Assembly (NCBI GenBank): GCA_903918115.1
Contig: CAIXDG010000154.1
Coordinates: forward strand, 1 to 38,372
DNA length: 38,372 nucleotides
Direction of reading: 5' to 3'
Source of the DNA: an uncultured beta proteobacterium
GTDB taxonomy: Bacteria; Pseudomonadota; Gammaproteobacteria; Burkholderiales; Burkholderiaceae
The translations under genes and the position numbers were made by a program. Positions 1 through 8,039 of the stretch are shown here, in pieces (position 1 is the first letter of the stretch; each line of letters opens with the position of its first letter). The notes under the pieces were generated by a model that worked only from the letters and a program-made list of their open reading frames with translations, was not told where the DNA came from and did not search any database.

Positions 1-851
1 CGCCGATCGTTGCCGACGCTGAGGCTGGTTTTGGCGGCGTATTAAATGCTTATGAATTAAGTAAGGCTTTAATTAAAAGTGGCGCAGCTGCAGTTCACTT
101 TGAAGATCAATTATCTTCGGTGAAGAAGTGCGGTCACTTGGGCGGAAAAGTTTTATTGCCCACCCAAGAATCAGTGCAGAAACTGATTTCAGCCCGCTTG
201 GCAGCCGATGTAATGGGTACCCCCACCATTATTTTGGCGCGCACCGACGCCGAAGCAGCGGACTTAATTACTTCAGACTACGATGAAAATGATAAGCCCT
301 TCCTGACTGGTGAACGGACGCCTGAAGGCTTTTATAAAACCCGCAAAGGCTTAGATCAAGCCATATCACGTGGCCTGGCATACGCCGCCTATGCTGATAT
401 GGTGTGGTGTGAAACGGGTACGCCAGATTTGGATTTTGCACGGAAGTTTGCTGAAGCGATCCGCGCAAAGTTCCCCGGCAAAATGTTAGCTTATAACTGT
501 TCACCTTCATTTAACTGGAAAAAGAATTTAGATGACGCGACAATTGCCAAGTTCCAACGCGAGTTAGGTGCCATGGGCTATAAGTACCAATTTATTACCT
601 TAGCTGGCATTCATTCGATGTGGTACAACATGTTTGATTTAGCGCAAGACTACGCTACCCGTGGAATGACAGCGTATGTAGAAAAAGTACAAGAACCCGA
701 ATTTGCTGCGCGTGAGCGAGGTTATACCTTCGTCTCACATCAGCAAGAAGTTGGTACAGGCTATTTCGATGATGTAACAACCGTTATTCAAGGCGGAAAG
801 TCCTCGGTAACTGCTTTAACAGGCTCTACCGAAGAAGAGCAATTCCACTAA
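1..851 (+). CDS. aceA: Isocitrate lyase (5' end cut off by window edge)
   Basis: Isocitrate lyase splits isocitrate into glyoxylate and succinate in the glyoxylate shunt, allowing growth on acetate, fatty acids or PHB-derived C2 units. The frame is open from base 3 and has no start in the window, so the N-terminal part (roughly a third of the usual length of about 430 residues) is missing. The visible part contains the Mg-binding region [10 protein letters not shown] and the catalytic loop KKCGHLGGK with its active-site cysteine, followed by the typical C-terminal half ending in EEEQFH. A strong hairpin terminator follows at 908-949. The GTG at 120 lies inside the catalytic loop and is not a start. 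Family assignment is near certain; only the 5' end is unknown. Confidence 0.97.
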   Translation, partial: PIVADAEAGFGGVLNAYELSKALIKSGAAAVHFEDQLSSVKKCGHLGGKVLLPTQESVQKLISARLAADVMGTPTIILARTDAEAADLITSDYDENDKPFLTGERTPEGFYKTRKGLDQAISRGLAYAAYADMVWCETGTPDLDFARKFAEAIRAKFPGKMLAYNCSPSFNWKKNLDDATIAKFQRELGAMGYKYQFITLAGIHSMWYNMFDLAQDYATRGMTAYVEKVQEPEFAARERGYTFVSHQQEVGTGYFDDVTTVIQGGKSSVTALTGSTEEEQFH

Positions 852-907
852 ATTTAGCTTCCTAAAGTAAGCGCTAATACCGTAAAAGCGCCTAAAGGTG
901 TTGTGAT

Positions 908-949
908 GGCGCTCAAGAAACCTTACAAGGGTGACTTGAGCGCCTTTTT
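908..949 (+). terminator. Rho-independent terminator of aceA
   Basis: A perfect 10-bp inverted repeat, GGCGCTCAAG (908-917) and CTTGAGCGCC (935-944), is followed at once by TTTTT. It begins 57 bases after the aceA stop. A smaller CCTT/AAGG pairing lies in the loop. It ends only about 18 bases before the HIT gene start. Confidence 0.9.
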
Positions 950-966
950 CTATTACATTCTTAGTT

Positions 967-1395
967 ATGGCTAATTGTGTATTGTGCGAAGACGAAGGCG
1001 GTATCGTCATCTGGAGTGGTGATGATTGTCGCGTAGTGCAGGTGGCAGACCCTGACTTGCCTGGTTCTTGTCGGGTCATTTGGAATCGCCATGTCGCAGA
1101 AATGACGGAGCTTAGTTATTCTGAGCGTGAAATTTTCATGACAATTGTATTTGCAGTTGAAGAAGCAATTCGCCATGTGATGCAACCCACTAAAATCAAT
1201 TTAGCATCATTGGGCAATCAAGTGCCTCATTTACATTGGCATATTATTCCGCGTTACGAGGATGACCCATTTTTCCCTGAATCGATTTGGTCACAACGTA
1301 AACGGGGTGAAAAAAATACCCAACTACTTAATCGCCAACAATTAGCGTTAAAACTTCCCCAGATCATTCGGGAAACGATTGCTAATTTGCATTAG
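967..1395 (+). CDS. HIT family protein (histidine triad nucleotide hydrolase/transferase)
   Basis: A 142-residue HIT-superfamily protein, expected to act in the cytoplasm on nucleotide phosphoramidates or dinucleoside polyphosphates. The histidine triad is clear: HLHWH at residues 88-92 (H88, H90, H92), followed by IIPR. The N-terminus has a C-x2-C pair (C4, C7) that might bind a metal. The length fits small Hint/Fhit-like members. The ATG at 967 has no obvious Shine-Dalgarno sequence and sits about 18 bases after the aceA terminator, so the transcript must be leaderless, very short-leadered or arise by readthrough. It converges on pxpA with a 16-base gap. The substrate cannot be told from sequence. 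Confidence 0.9.
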   Translation: MANCVLCEDEGGIVIWSGDDCRVVQVADPDLPGSCRVIWNRHVAEMTELSYSEREIFMTIVFAVEEAIRHVMQPTKINLASLGNQVPHLHWHIIPRYEDDPFFPESIWSQRKRGEKNTQLLNRQQLALKLPQIIRETIANLH

Positions 1396-1411
1396 CACTG
1401 ATATTGGCAAC

Positions 1412-2152
1412 TTAGCCTTCAACGCGTAATTGTTTGGCGATTGCCTTGGCAAATACTAATGCATGAGGGTTGTCGCCATGAATACACAGCGTATCTGCTT
1501 GCAATTGAATGGTCGTGCCATCTATAGTTTGCACAATTCCTTGGTTAGCCATCGCGATAGCTTGTGCCAGCGCTTCTGCTTCATCCGTCAGTACCGCGCG
1601 AGGATTACTGCGAGGCACTAATAAGCCGTTCGCCAAATAACGTCGATCAGCAAAGACCTCTTGCCATAAAGGCACTTTAAATTCTGCGGCGGCTTGCACA
1701 AAACAACTTGATGCTAGGCCATACAAGATGATGTCATCACCAAGATCATGCACCGCTCTAGCAATGCCGCGCGCCAATTCGAGATCTTTAGCTGCTTGCG
1801 TATACAAAGCACCGTGCGGCTTAACGTGATGCAACTTAGCCCCGGCAGCTTGCACAAATGCCTGTAACGCGCCTGTTTGGTACATGACAAAATCATAAGC
1901 ATCTTCAGCTGTAATCGCCATTTCTCGGCGTCCAAAACCATTTAAGTCTGGTAGTCCAGGATGAGCGCCAATACGCACATTTTTTGCTGCCGCCGCCGTC
2001 ACTAGCTTGCGCATTCGCCTAGCATCTCCAGCATGCCAACCACAGGCAATATTGGTCGAGCTAATATAGTTCAGCAATTCCAGGTCGTGGCCCATATTCC
2101 ATACGCCATAACCTTCGCCCATATCACTATTCAGATCAATTTTTTTAATCAA
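1412..2152 (-). CDS. pxpA: 5-oxoprolinase subunit A (LamB/YcsF family)
   Basis: PxpA is a subunit of the bacterial ATP-dependent 5-oxoprolinase PxpABC, which opens 5-oxoproline (pyroglutamate) to glutamate in the cytoplasm. The 246 residues match the family length, with the conserved N-terminal DLNSDMGEGYG, then ACGWHAGD, IGAHPGLPD and HVKPHGALY, and a C-terminal CIHGDNP. The start is a TTG at 2152 that overlaps the stop of the upstream pxpBC gene (TTGA). A GGAGG Shine-Dalgarno sequence, read on the minus strand from 2163 to 2159, is correctly spaced from this TTG and decides the start. It is the last gene of the TRAP/5-oxoprolinase operon. Translational coupling to pxpBC is likely. Confidence 0.94.
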   Translation of the reverse strand: MIKKIDLNSDMGEGYGVWNMGHDLELLNYISSTNIACGWHAGDARRMRKLVTAAAAKNVRIGAHPGLPDLNGFGRREMAITAEDAYDFVMYQTGALQAFVQAAGAKLHHVKPHGALYTQAAKDLELARGIARAVHDLGDDIILYGLASSCFVQAAAEFKVPLWQEVFADRRYLANGLLVPRSNPRAVLTDEAEALAQAIAMANQGIVQTIDGTTIQLQADTLCIHGDNPHALVFAKAIAKQLRVEG

Positions 2153-3936
2153 GGTTTGCCTCCAAGAGCGCTTTGAATTGATGTAATCGTCGTGTGTAGC
2201 TCTTCATCAGCATGTAAGTTTATTGCATCTGCTTCATTTAACGAAACTGGGTTTAAGCGAATCTGCTGCCCAGGCTTTAACTGCGCTAATTTAGTTTGCG
2301 CACTACGAATAACTTCAGCAAGACGGGGATAGCCCCCGGTAGTTTGATGCTCAGCCATCATGATAATAGGTTCGCCAGATGCAGGTAGTTGCACTGTGCC
2401 TAGCATCATGCCTTGCGATGCAATTTCAGGAAAAGGTGTTTTCAAAGCAAAGTCCCCCTGTAGCCGCATGCCCATCCGATTGCTTTGAGGCGAAATAGTC
2501 CAAACTGTCTGCCAGAATAGCGCTTGCTCCTTTTTGCTCAGTTGCTGCAAATGTAAACCAGGCAGAGCATCAATCATTTCAATTTTTTTATTCGCTATAT
2601 AGGGAGAATGGATTGACCATTTAGGATAAGGCTGACCAGTAGATTTTTCAGCTAAGGCTTGCAGAGCAGGTTCAATTTCCCCCTGTGAAAACGGCATTAA
2701 CTTTAGGCCGCTGCCTTTTTGCAGTCTTTTGGGGCCAATATTGGCACTTAAGTAGGAACCTTTGCGATCGAGAATCGTAGGGGTATCGATGCCACCACAG
2801 ATAGCTAAGATAAGACGGTAGCCCGATTCAATTTCAGCAAATTCGACCTTTGAGCCCGCTGCAATCCAAACTGGACGGTTACCGGGAGTCAGTTGCCCAT
2901 TGATTGTTACTTTACAGACTCCACCAATCCAAGCAATGATGGCTGCGCGATGAAAAAGAAGGCGGGGTCCAATTGAGGTAATTTCAAGTGCAGCGGCATC
3001 AAGCGCATTACCAACTAAAGCATTGGCCAACTCCAGGGAAGCTTGATCTGCAGTACCACCTGGACTTACAGCCCAATGCATCAAACCATATCGGGGAAAA
3101 TCTTGAATCGTGGTGAGCGTGCCAGCATTGACTATTTCAAGATCAAATGGCTTTTGCTCATGATCTTGAACAGCAGCAAGCTTTTGTTTGCTAGTAGCCA
3201 CTGTCGCTTCAATTTCCTGCAGCTCAGCAAAGGTAATTTCTTTAATCTGGATTTGATCACCAGGCATGAAGAGCCCAGGAGGATTGCGATTGACATCAAA
3301 TAAGGTATCGGGACACTTGCCAATTAAATTCCAACCGCCTGGTGTAGCTTGGGGATAAATTGCTGTTTGTAAGCCAGCAATTGCCACGGAGCCAGCAGGA
3401 ACCGCAGCTCTTGGGGACTTTAAGCGGGGTAATTTGAGTTGCGGATTTAAGCCACTGCAATAAGCAAAGCCAGGCATAAAACCAACAATATCCACCGAAA
3501 AGTGAGAGTGCTTATGGAGCTCAATGAACTCACGCGTAGATAATTTGCATTGCGCTGCGCTAGTGACTAAATCCGGCGCTACGCGCTCGTCATAACAAAT
3601 GCGAATGGTGTGGATTTGATTATTTATTGACGGCGCGATCTCTAGTGTGGGTAAAAAATTTTGTAATAAATGATCTATTTCGAGTTTTGCTAAGGTCCGT
3701 ACTTCTTCGGGAGTGCGTTGCTTAAAGTGATAGCGTATGAGTAGGGTTTCGATACCTGGAATAATATCGAGGGCCCATTCAGGATGGTTTTCAAAAAGTA
3801 TATGGGTGAGTGCATGCACTGCTTTAATCGGCGCACTGGTTTTTGAGCAATCCAGCATAAGACAGCTATCACCCACATCAAAATAGCGAATAGCTGTCGC
3901 AACTTGCTTAACTTGGCTTTTATTTACCGAGACCAT
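2149..3936 (-). CDS. 5-oxoprolinase subunits B and C fused (KipI-KipA type)
   Basis: This 595-residue protein joins the two other PxpABC subunits that E. coli encodes separately. Residues about 1-245 are PxpB/KipI-like, with the signature GFMPGFAYC at 152-160 and TPGGWNLIG near 198-206. Residues from about 265 on are PxpC/KipA-like (urea amidolyase/carboxyltransferase fold), with NAGTLTTIQDFPRYG at 270-284 and a late ATGGYPR-like segment (QTTGGYPR). Such fusions are known and are often called 5-oxoprolinase/urea amidolyase family proteins. The ATG at 3936 has only a weak ribosome binding site. The gene overlaps pxpA by 4 bases and follows dctM by 40 bases. With PxpA it would hydrolyse 5-oxoproline using ATP. 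Confidence 0.93.
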   Translation of the reverse strand: MVSVNKSQVKQVATAIRYFDVGDSCLMLDCSKTSAPIKAVHALTHILFENHPEWALDIIPGIETLLIRYHFKQRTPEEVRTLAKLEIDHLLQNFLPTLEIAPSINNQIHTIRICYDERVAPDLVTSAAQCKLSTREFIELHKHSHFSVDIVGFMPGFAYCSGLNPQLKLPRLKSPRAAVPAGSVAIAGLQTAIYPQATPGGWNLIGKCPDTLFDVNRNPPGLFMPGDQIQIKEITFAELQEIEATVATSKQKLAAVQDHEQKPFDLEIVNAGTLTTIQDFPRYGLMHWAVSPGGTADQASLELANALVGNALDAAALEITSIGPRLLFHRAAIIAWIGGVCKVTINGQLTPGNRPVWIAAGSKVEFAEIESGYRLILAICGGIDTPTILDRKGSYLSANIGPKRLQKGSGLKLMPFSQGEIEPALQALAEKSTGQPYPKWSIHSPYIANKKIEMIDALPGLHLQQLSKKEQALFWQTVWTISPQSNRMGMRLQGDFALKTPFPEIASQGMMLGTVQLPASGEPIIMMAEHQTTGGYPRLAEVIRSAQTKLAQLKPGQQIRLNPVSLNEADAINLHADEELHTTITSIQSALGGKP

Positions 3937-3954
3937 TTTTCTAAATCCAGGAAC

Positions 3955-3973
3955 AAAAAATTAGCGGCTAATT
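3955..3973 (-). terminator. Weak hairpin plus U-run between dctM and pxpBC
   Basis: Read on the minus strand, AATTAG-CCG-CTAATT is followed by a run of T. The stem is only 6 bp and AT-rich, so it could lower rather than stop transcription into pxpBC. It lies immediately after the dctM stop codon. Confidence 0.35.
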
Positions 3974-3976
3974 GCG

Positions 3977-5287
3977 CTACTTTATTTCTTTTTGCATCAC
4001 TTGGTCTGGTAACCAAGTAACCAATTCAGGCCAAATCGTAATTAAGCCTACTGCAATGACCATCATCATGAAAAAAGGAAAGGATACCTTAGCGATGTAG
4101 TTGCTATCTTTGCCCGTCATACTTTGCAATACAAATAGATTAAAACCGACTGGCGGAGTTACTTCAGCAATTTCAACTAAAAGCACAATAAAAATCCCAA
4201 ACCAGACCAGATCAAAGCCAGCCAGTTGTACCATCGGCAATACGGTTACCGTAGTCAGGGCAATCATCGAGATGCCATCCAGCGCAGTGCCCAATAGAAT
4301 ATAAATGACAGTTAATACAGCGATCAGCGCCCAAGGGCTTAAATGCAAGCTTGCTACCCATTCAGCTAGCCCGCGTGGAATCCCGGTGTAACTCATCACA
4401 ATCGATAAAAATGAGGTTGCACCTAACACAAACATAATCATTGCGGTTAAGCGGGTTGCTGATAAGAGACTTTCCCAAAAGTTTTTCCAGGTGAGACTTT
4501 TACCGAGCGCTGCCAAAATTAATGAGCCAACGACCCCGTAGGCTGCGGCTTCTGTGGCTGTTGCGTAGCCCTTTAACATGACCCAAGTAATGAAAACAAT
4601 GAGTGCTGTACAAGGTAAAAGCTGGCCGATTGAATGGATGCGTTGTCGCAAAGAATATTTTTCAGCTTTAGGTGTCTTGGTCGGGTTTAACAGTGCCCAA
4701 ACGATAATGTAGCCAGAAAATAAAAGCATCAAAATCGCCGCAGGAATAAAGCCTGCTAAAAAAATTCGGATGATGGACTGATCGGCTGCGACAGCATAGA
4801 CCACCATGATGATTGAGGGTGGAATCAAAATGCCAAGCGTGCCTGCACAAGATAATGACCCCAAAGTAATTTTGGGGTCATATCCACGTTTGGTTAGTTC
4901 AGGTAATGCCGATTTGGCAATCGTGGCACACGTTGCTGCTGATGAACCTGAGACTGACCCAAAAATACCGCAACCTAAAATATTCACATGCATGAGTCTG
5001 CCAGGCAGCCAATTAAGCCAAGGCGCCAAGCCAGTGAACATTTGCTCTGAGAGTTTAGTGCGAAATAAAATTTCCCCCATCCATACAAATAGGGGTAAAG
5101 CGGCCAGGGTATAGGAGGAGCTCGAATTCCACCAGGCATTCGCTAAATTGATCATGGTGTCTTTGTTGGAAAAAAGCCCTAGACCAATCCATGCGGTAAT
5201 AGCTACCCCTGCGGGAATCCAAATGCCCATCATTAACAAAATCGTCATCAGCACAAGTAAGATGAGGGCAATAGTGACGATACTCAC
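3977..5287 (-). CDS. dctM: TRAP transporter large permease subunit (DctM)
   Basis: The 436-residue DctM subunit is the 12-helix inner-membrane translocator of a sodium-driven TRAP uptake system. It is hydrophobic throughout, with family landmarks such as SGSSAATCATIAKSALPEL, LGILIPPSIIMVVYAV and EVTPPVGFNLFVLQ. Length is normal for DctM. The start is GTG at 5287, supported by a GGAGA ribosome binding site about 6 bases upstream, and it overlaps the dctQ stop (GTGA). It is followed by the two 5-oxoprolinase genes on the same strand, which suggests that the transported substrate is pyroglutamate; this is inferred from context, since DctM sequence does not reveal the substrate. Confidence 0.95.
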   Translation of the reverse strand: MSIVTIALILLVLMTILLMMGIWIPAGVAITAWIGLGLFSNKDTMINLANAWWNSSSSYTLAALPLFVWMGEILFRTKLSEQMFTGLAPWLNWLPGRLMHVNILGCGIFGSVSGSSAATCATIAKSALPELTKRGYDPKITLGSLSCAGTLGILIPPSIIMVVYAVAADQSIIRIFLAGFIPAAILMLLFSGYIIVWALLNPTKTPKAEKYSLRQRIHSIGQLLPCTALIVFITWVMLKGYATATEAAAYGVVGSLILAALGKSLTWKNFWESLLSATRLTAMIMFVLGATSFLSIVMSYTGIPRGLAEWVASLHLSPWALIAVLTVIYILLGTALDGISMIALTTVTVLPMVQLAGFDLVWFGIFIVLLVEIAEVTPPVGFNLFVLQSMTGKDSNYIAKVSFPFFMMMVIAVGLITIWPELVTWLPDQVMQKEIK

Positions 5288-5841
5288 AAGGTTTCTCCAA
5301 AATCACCCGCAGCCAAGCGTTCTTCTTGTATTAATTGATAGCGGGGTTTTTGATGTCGTAAAACACGGATTAACTCGTCGATTACGGCAAGCGTGAAAAT
5401 AAGACAACCGATTGCTACAAAAATTTGCGGAATCCACAATGGCACCACAATTTGACCTTGGGATACATCACCAAAATCCCAACTTTGATAAGTAAATAAA
5501 GTAAATGCGCTGAGCGCAAAGAGACAAAATCCCAATAAGAAGAGTAGCGAGATCCACTCCATACGCCAACGCCACAGAGGGCTAAGGCGATTCAATAGAA
5601 TTTCGACACGCACAATACCGCCGTGCTGAAAAGTTTGCGCCAAAATAAGAAAGGCTGAGGCTGCACAGAGCCAGGCAATTAGATCATCGGCACCACGTAA
5701 ATTGATGCCGAATTCACGTGATAGCGACATCGCCATCATTAATGCGCCAACGGTCAAAATACACAAAGCCGCCAAGATGGCGGCTCCGTTAATAATTACA
5801 TCTAGTAAGCGACCCAATCGAGTTCGTCTGGTCTCCGTCAT
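5284..5841 (-). CDS. dctQ: TRAP transporter small permease subunit (DctQ)
   Basis: A DctQ subunit of about 185 residues with four predicted membrane segments (near residues 15-40, 45-70, 88-112 and 130-152), pairing with DctM to form the membrane part of the TRAP system. The motif GADDLIAWLCAASAFLILAQT and the later WRWRMEWISLLFLLG fit the family. I chose the ATG at 5841; a TTG two codons upstream (5847) would also open the frame, and neither has a strong ribosome binding site. It lies 25 bases downstream of dctP and overlaps dctM by 4 bases, so the three genes are probably co-transcribed and dctM translationally coupled. Confidence 0.92.
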   Translation of the reverse strand: MTETRRTRLGRLLDVIINGAAILAALCILTVGALMMAMSLSREFGINLRGADDLIAWLCAASAFLILAQTFQHGGIVRVEILLNRLSPLWRWRMEWISLLFLLGFCLFALSAFTLFTYQSWDFGDVSQGQIVVPLWIPQIFVAIGCLIFTLAVIDELIRVLRHQKPRYQLIQEERLAAGDFGETL

Positions 5842-5866
5842 ACTCAATTAGGGTAGCTTAAGTTCA

Positions 5867-6847
5867 TCATTTTTTAAAGGCAGTAATAATTTTTTGTCCT
5901 TCTTCGCCTGCAGCTCTAATCCACTCGGCCACCATAATGCGACCAACGCGATCTAAATCATTTTTGAGCGCAGGGGACGGTGGGCCAACGATCATGCCAT
6001 TTTTAGCTAAGATTTCTTTATCGCTCTTATTCTTCTTTTCCGATACTTCCCAGCCGCGTTTTTGTGCTTCAGCACTTAATTTAACCACGATCGTTTGAGT
6101 AGGCTTGTCTAAAGAATCAAAATCTTTTTGATTGACCATCAAGATATTATTAGGCAACCATGCATCAACCTCATAGTAATACTTTAAGCTTTCCCAGACT
6201 TTAATATCAACACCCGTTGCGCCAGATGTCATCATGGCATTGACGGTGCCTGTTGCTAATGCTTGGGCTAAATCTGCAACTTGAACAGTAATCGGCTGTG
6301 CACCTACCAACTCAGCGATCTTCGAGGTAGCTGGGTTATACGCACGCCATTTCAGGCCCTTTAGATCAGCGCCGGAGGTAATGGGGTTTTTAGAATACAA
6401 ACCTTGAGGTGGCCAAGGAACAGCATATAAAACCTTGATGCCTTGTTTTTGCAGGGCCTTTTCAGTAGGTTCTTTTGAAAGCGCCCAAAGTTTCGCCGCT
6501 TCTTTATAGCTAGTTGCTAAAAATGGAATTGAGTCAACACCAAAAATCGGGTTTTCATTAGCCAAAGAGGAAACCAGTACTTCACCCATTTGCGCTTGAC
6601 CAGTCTGAACTGCACGCTTGATGCCATTGGCGGGAAAGAGTGAGCCGTTAGGATGAACCACAATTTTGAGTTTGCCATTAGTTGCTTTTTCAATATCAGC
6701 TGCTAATGCTTGCAAATTTTGGGTATGAAAATTGCTCACAGGGTAAGCGCTTGCTAAATCCCATTTAGTTTGCGCTTGTGCCAAACTGAATGGCGCAATA
6801 ATTAGTGCCGCTAAGCTGAATTTAAAAAACCATTGCAACGATTTCAT
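5867..6847 (-). CDS. dctP: TRAP transporter solute-binding protein (DctP), likely for pyroglutamate
   Basis: This is the periplasmic receptor of the TRAP system, about 326 residues. A cleavable signal peptide is evident (MKSLQWFFKF, then a hydrophobic core ending in SLAQAQ). The family features GTVNAMMTSGATG and NQKDFDSLDKPTQ are present. The start is the ATG at 6847, because GAGGAGA lies about 8 bases upstream; a longer frame to 6874 would put nine extra residues before the signal peptide. Known knowledge: the TRAP receptors DctP6 and DctP7 of Bordetella pertussis were found with bound pyroglutamate. Here the operon continues into 5-oxoprolinase genes, so I infer the same ligand. The 114-base gap upstream should hold the operon promoter, but I saw no convincing -35/-10 pair. 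Confidence 0.93.
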   Translation of the reverse strand: MKSLQWFFKFSLAALIIAPFSLAQAQTKWDLASAYPVSNFHTQNLQALAADIEKATNGKLKIVVHPNGSLFPANGIKRAVQTGQAQMGEVLVSSLANENPIFGVDSIPFLATSYKEAAKLWALSKEPTEKALQKQGIKVLYAVPWPPQGLYSKNPITSGADLKGLKWRAYNPATSKIAELVGAQPITVQVADLAQALATGTVNAMMTSGATGVDIKVWESLKYYYEVDAWLPNNILMVNQKDFDSLDKPTQTIVVKLSAEAQKRGWEVSEKKNKSDKEILAKNGMIVGPPSPALKNDLDRVGRIMVAEWIRAAGEEGQKIITAFKK

Positions 6848-6961
6848 GATTAAAGTCTCCTCTAGGGTGCCCATATTGAGCCACGATCCAAAATAGTAAC
6901 ATTTTCACCAGGCCAGCTAATTAAATTTATTGCACCAGATTAGGGTTGGGGAGCATATTTT

Positions 6962-7393
6962 TTACAGCAGGCGCTTTAAGGCCAATGAATATGCTTGCGC
7001 ATCAGGGTTTCCACCAAGGCGTTGGGCTTCCCACATCACTTGCCCAAGGCACTCCATGATTTGATGTTGAGCTTCATGTTCTGAGCCTAATTTTTGCGCT
7101 AGGCGTTGTTGAATGTCGCGAATCCCTGGCGGCTGATCGATTGAAATTTGCTCGCTAATCGATAAATGCATGGAGAGGTGCAAGAAAGGATTAGTAACCC
7201 CAGCTTCAGGGGTGTAGTCTTGTTGGAGCGCTGCTTCTGTATTACTCAGCAGGGAATGGTACTCAGGATGTTGTGCAATCCATTGGCTAGCCAATGTCTC
7301 CAAGGGCGTTAAGATTTGGCCGAGCGTTTGTTTTTGCCAGGTTTCGCAAAAGAAGCGCCGGACTTCTTCTCGGCTTGGATTAAAGAGCGCCAC
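6962..7393 (-). CDS. DUF1841 family protein of unknown function
   Basis: A 143-residue soluble protein matching the DUF1841 family of beta- and gammaproteobacteria. The N-terminus FNPSREEVRRFF and the middle NPFLHLSMHLSISEQISIDQPPGI are typical. The many conserved histidines (HLSMHLSI, HEAQHQIMECLG) hint at a metal site, but no function is established. The start is GTG at 7393, with AAGGA about 8 bases upstream, and it overlaps the 3' end of nth by 14 bases. It ends a compact minus-strand cluster. Linkage to nth suggests co-expression, not necessarily a shared function. Confidence 0.88.
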   Translation of the reverse strand: MALFNPSREEVRRFFCETWQKQTLGQILTPLETLASQWIAQHPEYHSLLSNTEAALQQDYTPEAGVTNPFLHLSMHLSISEQISIDQPPGIRDIQQRLAQKLGSEHEAQHQIMECLGQVMWEAQRLGGNPDAQAYSLALKRLL

Positions 7394-8039
7394 GAATTTT
7401 TCCTTGACTAGTTTTACCGGAAAATTGGCAGAGTGGCTCTACTAGACAATGCGCACAATCGGGATTACGGGCTTTACAAATATAGCGGCCATGCAGAATT
7501 AACCAGTGGTGAGCGTCGAGCAAAAATTCTTGTGGCACTCGCTTGAGCAATTGTTGCTCAACGGTTTGGACATCTTTACCGGGAGCTAAACCAGTTCGAT
7601 TCGAGACGCGAAAAATATGGGTATCAACGGCAATCGTTGGTTCGCCAAATGCAGTATTGAGAATAACGTTAGCGGTCTTTCTACCCACTCCAGGCAAAGC
7701 TTCAAGATCTGCGCGTATGCGCGGCACTTCACCAGCATGCCGATCTAGCAGTATCTGGCAGGTAGCTTGCAAGTGTTTTCCTTTAGTACGAAATAAGCCA
7801 ATATGTTGAATATAAGGTTGAACTCCAGCCTCACCTAAGGCTAGTATCGCTTGCGGTGTATTGGCCACTTTAAATAATTGGCGTGTCCCTTTATTAACCG
7901 AAATATCAGTAGCCTGTGCAGATAACATCACTGCGACAAGCAACTCAAAAGGCGAACTGTATTCAAGCTCAGTTTCTGGATGGGGATTATTTTTTTTTAA
8001 TTGCTGGAAAAATGTTTCCCGTTGCGTTCGGTTCATCAT
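7380..8039 (-). CDS. nth: Endonuclease III (DNA glycosylase/AP lyase)
   Basis: Endonuclease III removes oxidised pyrimidines and cuts the abasic site in base excision repair. The helix-hairpin-helix motif LPGVGRKTA carries the catalytic lysine, and VDTHIFRVSNR carries the catalytic aspartate. The C-terminal [4Fe-4S] motif C-x6-C-x2-C-x5-C is intact. Two adjacent ATGs (8039 and 8036) are possible; starting at 8036 would place the catalytic lysine at 120, the aspartate at 138 and the cysteines at 187, 194, 197 and 203, the same numbers as in E. coli. It overlaps the rsxB-like stop and the DUF1841 start, so translation is probably coupled. Confidence 0.96.
   Translation of the reverse strand: MMNRTQRETFFQQLKKNNPHPETELEYSSPFELLVAVMLSAQATDISVNKGTRQLFKVANTPQAILALGEAGVQPYIQHIGLFRTKGKHLQATCQILLDRHAGEVPRIRADLEALPGVGRKTANVILNTAFGEPTIAVDTHIFRVSNRTGLAPGKDVQTVEQQLLKRVPQEFLLDAHHWLILHGRYICKARNPDCAHCLVEPLCQFSGKTSQGKIRGAL

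Noticed and set aside
6848-6961. Clear sigma-70 promoter before dctP
   Set aside because: A -10-like TACTAT is visible on the minus strand, but no acceptable -35 at 16-18 bases, so it was not listed.
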